Below, piece after piece: positions 10,598 through 22,258 of a stretch of 64,000 bases of DNA (positions within the stretch are counted from its first letter, which is position 1; every line of letters begins with the position of its first letter). The notes below the pieces were generated by a model. The model ran no database searches and was not told the DNA's origin. It saw nothing but the letters and a program-made list of their open reading frames with translations. Origin of the DNA: Ephemerocybe angulata (lineage: Eukaryota; Basidiomycota; Agaricomycetes; Agaricales; Psathyrellaceae); NCBI GenBank assembly GCA_013368325.1, contig JAACJK010000109.1, forward strand, positions 248,001 through 312,000. Direction: 5' to 3'. A program made the translations under genes and the position numbers.

Positions 10598-12735
10598 ATG
10601 AAGTCCCTCAGAAAGTCGCTCAACGGAAACAAGGACTCCTCAAAGCTCCAGATCTCAACGCCCCTGCCTATCCCAACAACTCTCTCTAAACCATCATCTG
10701 CCATCCTCCCTCCTCAGAAGGTTATCCGCGCCCTCACAACCTACAAATCCCAGGCACCGCAGGAGCTCTCTTTCAACAAAGGCGACTTCTTCTATGTTCT
10801 CAAGGACGCTGAGGACTCGGCCTGGTATGAAGCCCATAATCCAGTGACCGGTTCACGAGGGATTGTCCCTCGAGCTATGTTCGAGGAATTCTCGAAGAAC
10901 GCAATGCCGTATGTGCCTCCTCATACCATGCAACCACAGCTCACACTTCATGTGTCTATGCCAGTAACCGCGCTTCACAATTTGGTGCTCAATCCGGGGC
11001 CCCCGTTCGATCTGCTTCATCTCCCGGTGCTCCTCGCGGATATGGGCACGCCCACGGCGGTCAATCTCCAGCAGTACCGAAGACTCAGGTCTACTACGCT
11101 ATCGTTATGCACGATTTCATTGCAGAACGCCCAGACGAATTAGATGCGAAGCGCGGGGATGCTATCACGGTCGTTGCCCAATCAAATCGCGAGTGGTTCG
11201 TCGCTAAACCGATAGGCAAGCTCGGCCGCCCTGGCCTAATTCCTGTGGCTTTCGTCGAAATACACGATCCAGCAACGGGTAAACCCCTCGCCGATGTCAA
11301 CACCCTCATAGATCGGGGCGATTTGCCCAAGGTGGAAGAGTGGAAGCGCGCCATGCTGAGCTACAAGCAAAACAGCATTTCGTTAGGAGTCATCGACCCA
11401 CCTTCTCGAGGCTCAGTAGTCAACAGTCCCTTCATGCCTCAAGAAGCCTTCCAGACTGAATCTGAAGCGGACCGTCGTCCCCCCACACCCGATTGCCTTC
11501 CGGAAGGCATCCTTCTCTCCGCGGATGTCGTCTCGTTCCACTATGAGATGGAGGAGTACTGGTTCCGAATAGACGCCATCTTCCAGCCCTATGGCCCTCC
11601 AGGACAGAATCGCCTTCCCAAGGCCAAGCAACTCATCCTCTTCCGCGTTTACAACGACTTCTACGACTTCCAAGTCTCCCTTCTGAACACTTTCCCCCGT
11701 GAAGCTGGTCGAGAACCTCCCCACCCTCGTACCCTGCCATTTATGCCTGGACCCGCCAAAGATGTCGACGATGCCCTGACGAAAACGCGGAAAGATGAAC
11801 TCAATGAATATGTCCATGCTTTATGCACTCTCAGCAGATCCGGCGCGCGCTACATTCTTGAACACACTGCTGTGCGCCAATTCCTTTCACTCAAACCCGG
11901 GGACATCGAGAACGAGGTTGAGCCCCGCGCTCGTGAAATCGACGCGCTGGTCGGTGGTGATGTCGGCGATGACCTCTACGCAGCGGAGGACTACGTGAAC
12001 GACATGAGCGACCAAATTGCTCGCATGGACGTGAAAGGTGGTCGTCACAGCGATGGTTCCGACTACGAGGACGAAGGCTACGCGCCTTCTCCACAGCAAC
12101 GCCCCTTCGACCATCATCCGTACGGCCAAAATCAACGCCACGATCGCTCGCTATCCAGAGAAGAGAACCTCCGCATGCACGCCCACTCTCCATCTCATCA
12201 TCATAGCCATTCCAGAACAGGCTCAACGAGCTCCTTCCACACACACCAACCCCAATCAGCTGCACCCTACGGAACACCTCGCACCCTCTCCTCTCACCAT
12301 GAACGGGGATCCCCTACGCCGCCTCGAAATGTTGAGGGTTCAAATGGTCAGTCTCGATGGACCGACAACACTGCCTATGGCGCTGGCCCTTCAACTGCAA
12401 ATTCTTATCAATCATCGAATTCTCCTCCTTCGAGAGCACGCTCTCATTCGAACGCCAATCTCACCAATCCTCCCATATCTGCTGCCAACCCCCAGACAGC
12501 TTTCGTCAAGATCAAGATCTTCGACCGTGTAGCAGATGATCTCATCGCAATCCGGGTACACCCAAAGGTGTCGCATTCTGAACTGATGGAGAAGGTTCAA
12601 TCACGGCTGGGATCTGAAGTTACCGTGCTGAAGTATAGGGACAGCTTGACCAACACATTCGTTGGTTTGGACTCCGATGCCGAGTTGCGGGCATGGATGG
12701 ATGGGACAGACAAGCATGTGCTATATGCAGACTGA
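10598..12735 (+). CDS. BEM1: Bem1/Scd2-type polarity scaffold (SH3-SH3-PX-PB1)
   Basis: This scaffold of the Cdc42 polarity machinery binds the Cdc42 GEF, PAK kinases and phosphoinositides at sites of polar growth. It has two exons, 10598-10908 and 10965-12735, joined length 2082 nt (693 aa). Domains: a first SH3 at about residues 40-100 (ALTTYKSQAPQELSFNKGDF, RGIVPRAMFEEF); a second SH3 at about 140-210 (AIVMHDFIAERPDELDAKRG, PGLIPVAFVEIHD); a PX domain at about 270-400 (VVSFHYEMEEYWFRIDAIF, LILFRVYNDFYDFQVSLL, PFMPGPAK); a His/Ser/Pro-rich linker; and a C-terminal PB1 domain (FVKIKIFDRVADDLIAIRVH, LKYRDSLTNTFVGLDSDAEL). Domain order and length are as expected for basidiomycete Bem1 orthologues. 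The linker contains a His-rich patch. Confidence 0.93.
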
Positions 12736-13250
12736 GTGCGGTGTGGACTTGTGTTCTGGCTGGGTATAATCTATCTTATTTCGCATGTCTTCTTTCGCTC
12801 TTCAATCTCAAGACTCTTTCATTTCATTCGATCTCTCTAGACATTTCATCCTGTACCACTCTTCCTTGTATTCTATGTATCTCGGTCGGCCCCTCCATTA
12901 CGTAGTAATTCGTAGCACGTATATTCTGCATGGTTTGTAGTTTTGTATCTTCCTCTCTACTGTTTGGTTGTGTCGGACGAAGAAGAATCCTTTTGTGCGA
13001 ATACTTAGTTTTGTATTCTTTGCTTCTCATCTTTACACAGTGTATCAGATATCTGCTGCATCGTTCTAATGTATACCATAGTAATGGATATGTTCGCCTT
13101 TCATCTGTATTGGTATTGGAGGAAGCGTTGACTCCAAGCCCCTGTTGGAAGGGCCTTAGGGAAAAACATCCACAAACAGCACGGTTAAACGAGGAATCTC
13201 ACTGGTCAGCGGAACACCACAACAATCACCTCAACGGCGAGCTTGTCACC
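12736..13250. other. Gap between BEM1-like and NDUFA12
   Basis: No gene seen. The first about 300 nt are T- and CT-rich and are probably the 3' UTR of the Bem1-type gene; the rest should carry the NDUFA12 promoter. Confidence 0.5.
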
Positions 13251-13895
13251 ATGGTGTCCCTCTTTCGAACGATACGCAGTATGCAGCGGGTTGGCTTGAG
13301 GGAATGGTGGAGGCAGATGCAGTATATCGGAGACGCGAAGTCAGGGGTTATGGTTGGGACGGACCAGTGCGTATATTCTTCTGCTTATGCCAGGTGCAGG
13401 CGGACTAAGTGCACTGCCATTACAGGTTCGGTAACCGGTACTTTGAGAATAGAAATGGAGAGGAGGAGATTCCTGGTGAGCCTATTCTAGTTGCCTTGGT
13501 TAATGTGAGGTCCTTGAACTGTAACAGGTCGTCACCGATGGGTGGACTTTTCCCAGGTGAGCCATGCTTTATCCTTCTATTTTCAGAGCCTTGTTTGAAT
13601 AACATCGAAATGAAGCACGAATTCAACGCGACACAAGTTCCACCGGAGTGGCATTCTTGGTTGCACCATATCCGCAAGGACGCACCCAACCAAGACCCAG
13701 TTATCCAGGCCTCCACTCCGCCCTGGCAGGCAGTGCGTATTCATCGGCCAGTGTTGCTACTGGGATATATACTAAGTGGTACTCTTCTAGCCATGGGTCG
13801 AGAACTTGACTGGTACACGAGCTGCTTACAAGCCCTACAACACTGTAAAGCCCAAGATCTTCGCTTGGGAGCCCAAGGTCGCACCCCGCGCGTAG
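13251..13895 (+). CDS. NDUFA12: NADH:ubiquinone oxidoreductase accessory subunit NDUFA12 (B17.2)
   Basis: This is an accessory subunit of the peripheral arm of mitochondrial complex I. The ATG at 13251 has a good context (CACCATGG). Exons read MVSLFRTIRSMQRVG, WRQMQYIGDAKSGVMVGTDQ, FGNRYFENRNGEEEIPG, RHRWVDFSQ, HEFNATQVPPEWHSWLHHIR, QASTPPWQA, and a last exon ENLTGTRAAYKPYNTVKPKI ending FAWEPKVAPRA and a TAG at 13893-13895. The motifs LVGTD..GN.YFEN, RWVDF..HEFN, P.EWH.WLHH and TPPW are diagnostic for this family. Five exons and four short introns; length (about 140 aa) is normal. Confidence 0.93.
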
Positions 13896-13946
13896 ACTGG
13901 TTTAGATTTCATGGCCTCCAATACAGTTCGACTTCCATCAAACATA

Positions 13947-15545
13947 CTATGCGCTACTTCGTGAAATGATCCTGTCAACCACCCATTCGGCAATCCCTAA
14001 ACTTGAAGTCAACCCCGGTGACTCAATCCCTAGCAGGCTGACCATCGGACTGAAGTCTTTGCCGATAATGCCGCCCTGGTTTGGATGGTCGACTCTGAAT
14101 ACAAAATCTTGAAACCCACCCGAAGGAGGGACGAGCTTTGGCCGCATTCCGCAATAGTCCGGCTGAAACCCCTCCAGAGACACCCCGGGCAAGTACGACG
14201 TGACAGCATTGTACATTTGTGGAAGCTGCGCCTCGTCGGGGACCAAATGCTTCGTCCAAAAATCTGCGTCCTCTTCTGGGTCCGACGAGAGCGTATCTGG
14301 GGCGGATATCCACTGAATGTCTGGTCCGAAGCGTATGCACCCGTTCAAGTCCAGTGTGAGATGGGTTCCCAGCGATTGGAATGCATGGGCGTTCGGACCA
14401 GTTTCTGGGCATGGGTATATGAGGTGCTTGACTTGCGAGACCCCAGGCCCTGAGTACTTGGCATATGACCCTTTGGCATAGTACATAGGGATCCTTTTTT
14501 CTTGTGGAAGGATTGAATTGAGAACCAGGGTGCTAGATAGGCCTGACGCGTTGACGACCGTTTTCGCAAGTATGGCATCGCTATCCTCAGCTTCTCCTGT
14601 CACCGTTTGAACCACCCAACCTGCTTCCAGCGGCTCGAAGTCGGGAACGTGGGCTGGGCGCTTCGTGCGTTGATATGGATCCAGTCGCACTACACGGGTG
14701 CGGTAACCGATCTGGCCGCCTTCGGCGTCGAGGATATCCTTCTCCAGGGATTCCATGAAGCTGTGGGAGTCGACAATGCCAGTTATGGGCACCCAAAGTG
14801 CGCCTTCGATGTCATTCGAGAGGTCGGGCTCCAGGTTTCGTGCTTCCTTCCCATTTAAGATGGAAGTCTCGAGAACAGGGTGCCCTTCGTCCTCCGATGA
14901 GTTAGGTTCGGATAGTCGGAGTTGTTGGGCCTTCTTGTGCAGTCCGTTGAGGTAGGGTAACTGGTCTTTTCGAGCAACGACAAGTTTCCCTGTCTGACGG
15001 TAGGGTATGTCATTGGATATGCAGTGTTGGTACATCAGGTCCCGACCCCGGAGGCAGAGACGCGTCTTCATCGACTCCAGAGGATAGTACAGCCCTGGAA
15101 TACAGTCAACGACATACACACGGAAAGTGTGGCCACCACCCACCTGAATGTATGACCTCCGAGTTCCGCGAGCTGTGTAAGGAGAGCGCGGTCCTATCAG
15201 TAAGGGTCAACTTCGCATAAGGAAGGCTAGTGTAACCTTATCTCCTCCCCACATCTCCGATGCCTTTCAACCAGGTACGTAGTTTTCGAAGGGAACTTCT
15301 TGCATAGACGCTGAGCAATTGCAAGTCCAACTATTCCTGTAGAATCCATGAGGTTGGTGCAAAGTAATCCAAGCTGGAGTTGCTCACCTCCTCCGATGAC
15401 GAGATGGTCGACAGCTATCTCGGGAGACTCAAGGTCAACAAGGTTAGTGTTAGAGATCAGCTTGGCGACAATTAGTAGCATGTACCTTATACCTGAACCT
15501 TCCGCTGTCGTTTAGGGCCCTCTTCAGACCTCTAATCCCTGACAT
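13947..15545 (-). CDS. L2HGDH: L-2-hydroxyglutarate dehydrogenase, mitochondrial FAD enzyme
   Basis: It oxidises L-2-hydroxyglutarate to 2-oxoglutarate (metabolite repair; DAO-type FAD oxidoreductase). I start it at the ATG at 15545: MSGIRGLKRALNDSGRF, spliced through a donor after AAG and an acceptor with a CTAAC branch site into the FAD fold SPEIAVDHLVIGGGIVGLAI (GxGxxG). Short exons then give LVERHRRCGEEI, SSRNSEVIHSG and LYYPLESMKTRLCLRGRDLM. A long terminal exon (13947 to about 15090) carries NDIPYRQTGKLVVA, NASGLSS, GPNAHAFQSLGTHLTLDL, FGPDIQW, YCGMRPKL and GIESPGLTSSLGIAEWV. All match L2HGDH. The upstream start is somewhat uncertain. Confidence 0.9.
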
Positions 15546-15726
15546 AACTCACGTCGAGTCGAAGTCGGGATGAGGGTAGATCTGCCTGAGGTGGCAGACG
15601 TCACCTCCGGACGGGCCGAATGATCCGACGCAATCTAATCGACAGACGCCGGTGGATGAGCTTTCTAAGTTTCAACTTCTTTCGGACTCCTCCACATACC
15701 ATCTCCCTTTTACCTCACAAACAACC

Positions 15727-16994
15727 ATGGAAAATGTCCCTGTTGGACCTCGTGAACTTACCAAGGAAGAGCTGGATGCGAAGCTCGCGAGCCTCGACAA
15801 CATCCCGCTCTTCATGAAATCGTTGCCTGAAGAAGAGTCTGAAAATCCTATGATTGCGGCTCTGCAGGACCTGGCCTACGAAGGGACACCGGATGGTGGG
15901 TAAGAGTCGCCTCTGATGTAATTTATAAAAGTGTTGAGTCTGTCACCAGAGGTCGCGACGAATTTCAAGGAGCAGGGCAACGAATACTTTAAGGGAAAGC
16001 GGTACCGAGAAGCTGCTGGTTTTTATAAGCAGGGTATTGATGTCAAGCCCACTGACGCTAAGATCCTCATCGCTCTCCTTAACAATATGGCGGCATGCAA
16101 TCTCGAGCTCCGTACGTCGTTGTCCTTGAGCTTCATTACGACATGCCGTTACTAATACTCTGAACAATGACCCCCCGAAGAAAATTACGGTTCCGTCTTG
16201 AAGGATTGCTCTGCCGTTCTCAAAATGGACGAGAAATCATCCAAGGCATACTATAGATCCGGTCAAGCACTTATGTCCCTGGACCGTGTCGACGAAGCTC
16301 TGGATTGCTGCGATCGGTGTCTAGCATTCGACCCAGAGAACCAAGGCATCAAGGCACTCAGAGATCGCGTTCTCAAAAGGAAGGAGGCGAAGGAGAAGAA
16401 AGAGCGAGAAACGCAGGAACGCCTACGGAAGGAGAAAGAGGCGAAAGCTGCCATGCAAGCCGCCTTCCGGGTAAGCGCCGCCCTCGGATCCAAGGGGCCA
16501 CCCTTGCATGCATAGCGCTTACCCTGCTTTATTAGGCACGCAATCTCATTGATATCCCGAAGCCAGATGGCTCATCGAATCCATATCAGCCCCGCTTTGA
16601 CTCGGAGGACCCATCGATGATGGTGCTGCCGGTATTCTTCTTGTATCCCCAATACGCGACCTCGGACGTGATTCCGGAATTCTATGAAGACACCACCTTC
16701 GAGGCCCATCTTGAACAAATATTCCCGCCGAAGGGATCTCCTTCTCCATGGGATTTAAATGGAGAATACACATACAAGAACCTCGTTATCTATGCGATGA
16801 CCCACCGAAAGCGACTTCTCAAAGTCGGGAAAAAGATGACACTTCAGGATATATTCAAGGCCGCGAAAGGAAAGCCGGGAGAGGCGAGGGACGGTCTGGA
16901 GGTGAAGGACGGCTGTATAACATTTGTTGTGCTGCCGAAAGGTGGTGAAGAGGCCAAATGGGTTGAGGAATTCAAGAAGACGCGAGAAGGCTAG
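15727..16994 (+). CDS. CNS1: TPR co-chaperone CNS1/TTC4
   Basis: This Hsp90/Hsp70-binding co-chaperone, essential in yeast, is linked to translation-factor folding. The start is the ATG at 15727 (MENVPVGPRELTKEELDAKL). The TPR region begins in exon 2 (ATNFKEQGNEYFKGKRYREA, FYKQGIDVKP, NNMAACNLEL) and continues in exon 3 (SVLKDCSAVLKMDEKSSKAY, YRSGQALMSLDRVDEALDCC). A charged coiled-coil follows (KRKEAKEKKERETQERLRKE), then the C-terminal wheel domain of CNS1/TTC4 (RFDSEDPSMMVLPVFFLYPQ, DVIPEFYEDTTFEAHLEQIF, ending EEFKKTREG). Four exons. It is divergent from L2HGDH across about 180 bp. Confidence 0.93.
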
Positions 16995-18050
16995 ATGTCG
17001 TCATCCCAAGATTCCCAGTGCCCAGGAGGCATTGAGGAGTTGGAGGAAAATGTGGTGAGTGCGATCTCGTGGTGATCAAGACACAGTCTAGAAATAGGGG
17101 CTTCGTCCGAAAAGCAGCGCGATATCGGAGCGACCGTGAGGAGACAAGAGAAGGTCGAAGGATGTTATTTCTGTACTATGCGAGCCTTTGGACTGGGGTA
17201 TTCCACGCTGTTAAGCTGAAGCCAAGACTCTCCCGAAATGAAAAAGATTCACCGCGCATTCTATCCAAAATAACACGAAGCGAAGAAGCAAAGAACTGTG
17301 GAATACGATGAAGTAAATCGCTACCGATTGTCAGGAGGTGTATTGAAGTGGGGCTCCGGCAGCCATGGAGGTGCCGTAGAGCGGCGCAGGGTAACAGTAC
17401 TTACATGGCGAAACCGGTCAAGAGAACGTCACGGAGTTCCAGGTCCGAGTCCCAGTATATACAGATGCATGTAAAATGACGGAGCTGAGCGGACAGCTTG
17501 GCACAGGGAATGTTTGGAAGCCAGTGCACTCTGCGGCAGATGATGCCCTCCGAATGTATCCATGAGGGCAGCTTGGACTTGCTACTTGGCTATACACCCA
17601 TTTCAGAGACGGGTTGTGTGTCGCTCTAGGCGCCCAGATAAGAATGTGATATGTAGATAAATCGATGGAGTTACTGCGCCTCTTCGGTTTAAATCACGAA
17701 AAGTTCACAAAGCGCCCGTCCTGAACTAGGGAAACCATTTGTGGCTGGGAGGTGATCCGGTATTCTGTCCCAATATGGGAGGGAGCCGAGCCGGTGGCCG
17801 GACCACTAGTTTGGCCTTGTTGTGTAACGATTTGAGCTAGAGACCGTTCAGTAAGTCGCTCAACGCCGTCGTCGCCATCGTCAAAAGGTCTGGTGAGTCC
17901 AAATCTCTGCTATTCTGCGTCAGGACGGGTGTTAGGGTGCTATGCTGTCGATTGGGAGAGAAAACGCGACTGCTGGAGCTGGAAATTGGATGGATGCCGA
18001 AATGGAAGATTGGATGTTGACCGACTGTTGCAGGGCCCCCCTTCGTCAAG
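16995..18050. other. Gap holding the eS7 promoter and a 5' UTR intron
   Basis: No coding gene recognised. Close to the eS7 start there is a likely non-coding first exon around 17820-17892 followed by an intron 17893-18033 (GTGAGT donor, TTGCAG acceptor) and a 17-nt leader before the ATG, an arrangement common in fungal ribosomal protein genes. The T-loop-like GGTCCGAGTCCC near 17440 has no tRNA fold around it. Confidence 0.5.
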
Positions 18051-18774
18051 ATGTCCGTCTCCACCAAGATCCTCCGCACCGCAAATGCACCCACGACCTC
18101 CCCCGACGAGATTGAGACCTCGGTCGCTCAAGCTTTGATCGACCTCGAAAACAACGTTCCTGAGCTCAAGTCTGAGCTCCGGGTTCTCCAGATCTCCGCT
18201 GCCCGTGAAGTCGACGTCCGTGGCGGCAAAAAGGCCATTGTCATCTTTGTGCCCGTTCCCCAGTTGAAGGCATTCCACAAGGTCCAGCAGAGGTACTGCA
18301 ATTACAGACGTCACTTGGCGAAACGCGACTAATTATGACCTGTGCAATCCCAGGCTGACCCGTGAACTCGAGAAGAAGTTCTCCGACCGCCATGTCGTCT
18401 TCATTGCCCAGCGCCGGATGCTGCGCAAGCCCACCCGTACCTCGCGCGTCCAGCAGAAGAGGCCCCGCAGCCGCACCCTCACCAGCGTCCACGAGAAGAT
18501 TTTGGAGGATCTTGTCTTCCCCACGGAGATCGTCGGCAAGAGGACTCGCGTTGCTGTTGACGGCTCGAAGCTCCTGAAAGTGTAAGCACCCCGCAGTACC
18601 GTTCGCGCCTGTTCAATGGACTAAGCGCATACATCTCATTGCAGCTTCCTCGACTCGAAAGACGCCACCTCCCTGGAGTACAAGCTCGACTCGTTCTCGT
18701 CAGTGTACCGCCGCCTGACTGGCAAGGATGTTGTGTTCGAGTTCCCCGTTGTCTCCCATGGCGAGAAGGCCTGA
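18051..18774 (+). CDS. RPS7: 40S ribosomal protein eS7
   Basis: This is a component of the small cytosolic ribosomal subunit. The start [20 protein letters not shown] at 18051 follows a probable 5' UTR intron. Exon 1 continues [54 protein letters not shown]; exon 2 gives [60 protein letters not shown]; exon 3 gives [42 protein letters not shown] and TGA at 18772-18774. Full length (about 200 aa), with two coding introns. Codon use is highly biased, as expected for a highly expressed gene. Confidence 0.96.
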
Positions 18775-19102
18775 AGGCTTTGAGCTGTGATTTATGGCCC
18801 TATGTATTCTACATGCAGTATGAGCATCCATGTCGAATAGTCGCATTGCTTGAGAGATCCGGGGCCCGATCCTCGCCCGATAAGGGCCAGCGTGGGAGTA
18901 AGCTCAGTTCACGTGCGGCACAAAGCGCCGCTGCGGGTCCGGATGGGGACCTTCCTAATCAGGACGGGCAAAGGCTCGCTTTCTCTGTTCTCCTCTCTGT
19001 TCCTCCTTTATAGCCATTCCCCACAGGGTGCGGGCAACCGCTGTCCTTCCCTCCCCCCACTCAGGAAGTCCGCCCGCCCCGGACGACGACGTCCACAGCC
19101 CC

Positions 19103-20503
19103 ATGGACGACGACCTCGACAACTACCGCGCCCTCGACCCCTACTCGCGCCGTCGATATGACCAGGGAATAGATAGCAAGATAGTCGTGATGGGCAACTC
19201 TGGTACGTTGACGCCATCCAACGAGCTCTTTGTGAAATTTACACCGTGCACCAGGCGTCGGAAAGACCAGTTTGCTCCAGCGCTACACACAAAACAAGTT
19301 CGACCCCAAGAACACGACGTCGACGAGCGGGGCATTCTTCGTAACGAAGAAAGTGCTCGTCAACAACGTCAAGGTCCGGCTCCAGCTGTGGGATACTGCA
19401 GGACAGGAGCGATTTAGGAGCATGGTGCGCACCTTTCCTTGTCAACTTGAACCACCGAACATAGCACCTGTCTGACTCTGTTGGCGTCGACAGGCACCGA
19501 TGTACTATAGAGGTCAGTTTCTTGTCTGCGTTACCGCTCTACAGTCACGCTGACCCTGTCTACAGGCGCTAACGCCGCACTCCTTCTCTACGACATTACC
19601 AACGCCTCATCTTTTGAAGACGTTCGAGGATGGCTAGAGGGTACGAGATCGTCATGATTTCACTCAGACGCGGTCGAGCTCTAACTTTATTCTTAGAGTT
19701 AAAGAAGAACTGCTCTCCTGACCTTCTAATATACATTGTTGGTTCTAAAGCGGACCTGACCCAGCATCGGCAAGTTACGTCCGATCTCGCAAGGTTGTCA
19801 TTGCACAACTGGTTCCCACCGCCGCGTCCTCCGACTCCCCCACCCCCACCAGCACCGTCATCATTATCCTACATTCGACCTCGCTTTACATCGTTCCCTG
19901 GCCTCAAGTCTCCTACACTCGCTTCTACTCCCTCGCCCTCCTCGTCCTCAGGCCCCACGTCTCCCGAAACCCCAGCTTACCTTGATCTTCCCAGCCGGTC
20001 TCCAGGCCTTCAGAGGAGCAAAACGAGTGCACAGAGCCGACCGAGAACCGCCAACTCGCTCACCCGGTCTAACACAAGCACTAGCTCTCGTACACCCCAA
20101 TCTTCTCGATTTGGCTTCGGCGGCTACGACAATCCTGATAACAGCAGCAATAGCATCGAAGAAGAAGACGAGTCAGCCGAAGACGAACGCGAGTGGGGCC
20201 TAAGCAAAGGCATGGAGCTGTATGAAGTTTCGGCAAAGGATGACCTCGGTATGCTTTTTCTTCGGATCTTCGCTCTAGCACTGTTTTTGATTTCTTGTGG
20301 CTCTAGGCATTCAACACCTCTTCGATCATCTGATATCAGCCATCATCGAACGGAAAGACATCATCGAGCGAGAGAATGAGCGGAAGAAACGCGATAGCGT
20401 TTTTCTAGATGCTGCTCGGCCTACGTGGGCAGCGCAAGCAGACGAAGAAGAAGCGCGCCAAAAGGCACTGCAGCAGCGTTCAGGCAGTTGGAGTTGCTGC
20501 TGA
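19103..20503 (+). CDS. Rab-family small GTPase with a long Ser/Pro-rich insertion
   Basis: This is a vesicle-traffic GTPase. I take the ATG at 19103 ([20 protein letters not shown]); no ATG lies upstream in this frame. G1 is GNSGVGKTS, split by an intron after GNSG. The switch I region is [10 protein letters not shown]3 is [12 protein letters not shown], then [21 protein letters not shown]4 is GSKADL (usual GNKxDL) and G5 is EVSAKD. Between G4 and G5 sits an insert of roughly 130 residues: Pro runs, then Ser/Thr/Pro-rich sequence and an acidic EEEDES patch. The C-terminus ends RSGSWSCC, a double-Cys geranylgeranylation signal, with TGA at 20501-20503. At least five introns. The closest subfamily is not certain; it reads like a basidiomycete Rab group that keeps SKAD at G4. 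Confidence 0.85.
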
Positions 20504-21227
20504 CACCACTCCTGTGGCGCCCCTAACCCACGGGTCCGAACTCATTATCCTCCTCCTCTTACCGGCCTCCCTTGCTTTCCTCCCGTGTGTGTACCTCTGC
20601 TCTCCTCTCCTGTGATACTATCTCCCACTGTATAGCTACCATTTATTTGCTACCTCTAGTTCATCATTATTTCCTATCCGTATTCACCACTGCTCTCCTC
20701 GTATACCTGACCTGACATTCATCTCTTTCTCCTTCATATCTACCACATCTTTTCCTTTCTGCAAGCTCCTTCGTCTTTACACCACCCTTCACTTTCATGA
20801 CCCTGATGTATGCAATGACCTCACTGTGCCTCTGCCGCCTACACCTCGACGGCTTACTGATCTTTAGGCCCTATTTATCTACTCTATACCTAGCTACCTC
20901 AGTGCCTATGATTATGTCCGTATGCCCATGGGCTTACCATAGGAACATCGCTACAGCCTTCCCCTCTTTCCTTGCTCTTTCCCCAAGACGATTCCTGAGG
21001 CAACGAAGCAGAATGCAGTCACAATGGTGATTTGATGGCATCATAATAGAGACACACTAGGCCCAGGTCAATGAAGGGTCATGGATGTGCCTGTTGTTTC
21101 TACCACCCGCACAGGTCTGCGGATCCGCTAGTCAGCCGCGCCTTTAAAGAGCGTCACTGTCGCCGTAGCTTCTTAACTGCCTTTCATATTGACACTGTTC
21201 TTCAAATCTTCGCTATCGCAACTCTGG
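20504..21227. other. Gap between the Rab gene and the AMMECR1 gene
   Basis: Pyrimidine-rich, TC-heavy sequence from about 20505 to 20800 fits the Rab 3' UTR. I see no gene in the remainder, which should hold the promoter for the AMMECR1-domain gene. Confidence 0.4.
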
Positions 21228-22124
21228 ATGTCGCTTATACCTCCAAACCCAACTGCTAATGAGCACCACGATGCGAAGGACGGGGACAATGATGTCTGCC
21301 GTCCAGAACACTGTTACTATGCTTTCGACACGCTTTACTGCGCCCTGACCTCGGCTAAAGCGATACCACCCACGTTTGCAGACGAGAAATAGTACGCCAT
21401 GCGGTTTCCAACTTTGCTTCCTTTGTGATTAGGATGTACTGACGATAAGGGCGATCAGCCCTCTCTTTGTTACATGGAATACCCGCTCTTCGCGCCCCGG
21501 AAGGGCTCCTCATCTCCGAGGATGCATTGGCAACTTTGAACCCATGCTGTTGCATGAAGGATTGGCAGAATACGCCCTCATCAGCGCCTTCAACGACTCT
21601 AGATTCAGGAAGATCGAGAAGAGCGAGTTAGAATCGCTTGAGTGCGGGTGCGTGCAACCGGTCGTCATGTATTCCAGTTCCGCAGATACTGATAAAAGAA
21701 TCCGACTCGCTGAACATTCGTCTGTCGCATTCTACTCTACAGCATATCGCTCCTGACCAACTTTGAAGATGCCGATTCCTATCTAGACTGGACCATTGGT
21801 GTCCATGGGATTTACATCAAATTTCCCCACCCATCTCTCCTCTCACCCTCCTCTGAGGCACCGACTCCTTCCTCAGGTGGTAGCGCCCCCTCCTTGGCAT
21901 CCAGGCACACCTTTACAGCGACCTATCTCCCAGACGTCATCCCAGACCAGGGCTGGGATAAGATCGAAGCCGTGGACAGCGCCATACACAAGGCAGGATG
22001 GAGGGGGCGCATCACGGAGGATCTGCGCAGGAGCGTCAAGCTGCGGCGATACCAGAGCAGGAAGTGCACCGTAGGATGGGACGAATATATCCAATGGAGG
22101 AAAGAGCACGAAGCCACATCTTGA
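21228..22124 (+). CDS. AMMECR1: AMMECR1-domain protein
   Basis: This conserved eukaryotic/archaeal protein (yeast YOR289W, human AMMECR1) has no proven biochemical function. The start ATG at 21228 reads MSLIPPNPTANEHHDAKDGD. Exon 1 contains EHCYYAFDTLYCALTSAK. Exon 2 joins after a TA/C split Tyr codon to give PLFVTWNTRSS then LRGCIGNFEPMLLHEGLAEY, ALISAFNDSRFRKIEKSELE. Exon 3 gives ISLLTNFEDADSYLDWTIGV, HGIYIKFPHPSLLS, a Ser/Pro insert, TATYLPDVIPDQGWDKIEAV, RITEDLRRSVKLRRYQS. LRGCIG, YLPDV..QGWD and the KLRRY motif are the domain's hallmarks. Three exons; both split codons close in frame. Confidence 0.92.
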
Positions 22125-22258
22125 AGATCGCGGCATACAGCGTTGTGGAAGTGAAGGCCGCACGATTGATGGCCATGTACAGTATTGCTTGCTGAAGTCG
22201 GTAGTAGATGCCTTCGTGAATACAGTCGATCAAATGGATAGTAAATGTCAAGTTTATT

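Noticed and set aside
11413..11817. 134-codon minus-strand frame inside the Bem1-type gene
   Set aside because: Antisense shadow of the PX-domain exon, which has clear domain conservation on the plus strand.
17440..17452. Possible tRNA T-loop (GGTCCGAGTCCC)
   Set aside because: No acceptor or D/anticodon stems can be placed at the right spacing; no CCA-adjacent discriminator or pol III B box in the standard form.
19740..19765. G4 motif SKAD in the Rab-like protein as evidence of a dead GTPase
   Set aside because: SKAD keeps the Lys and Asp that contact guanine; I recall the same variant in related basidiomycete Rabs, so it is not treated as inactivating.
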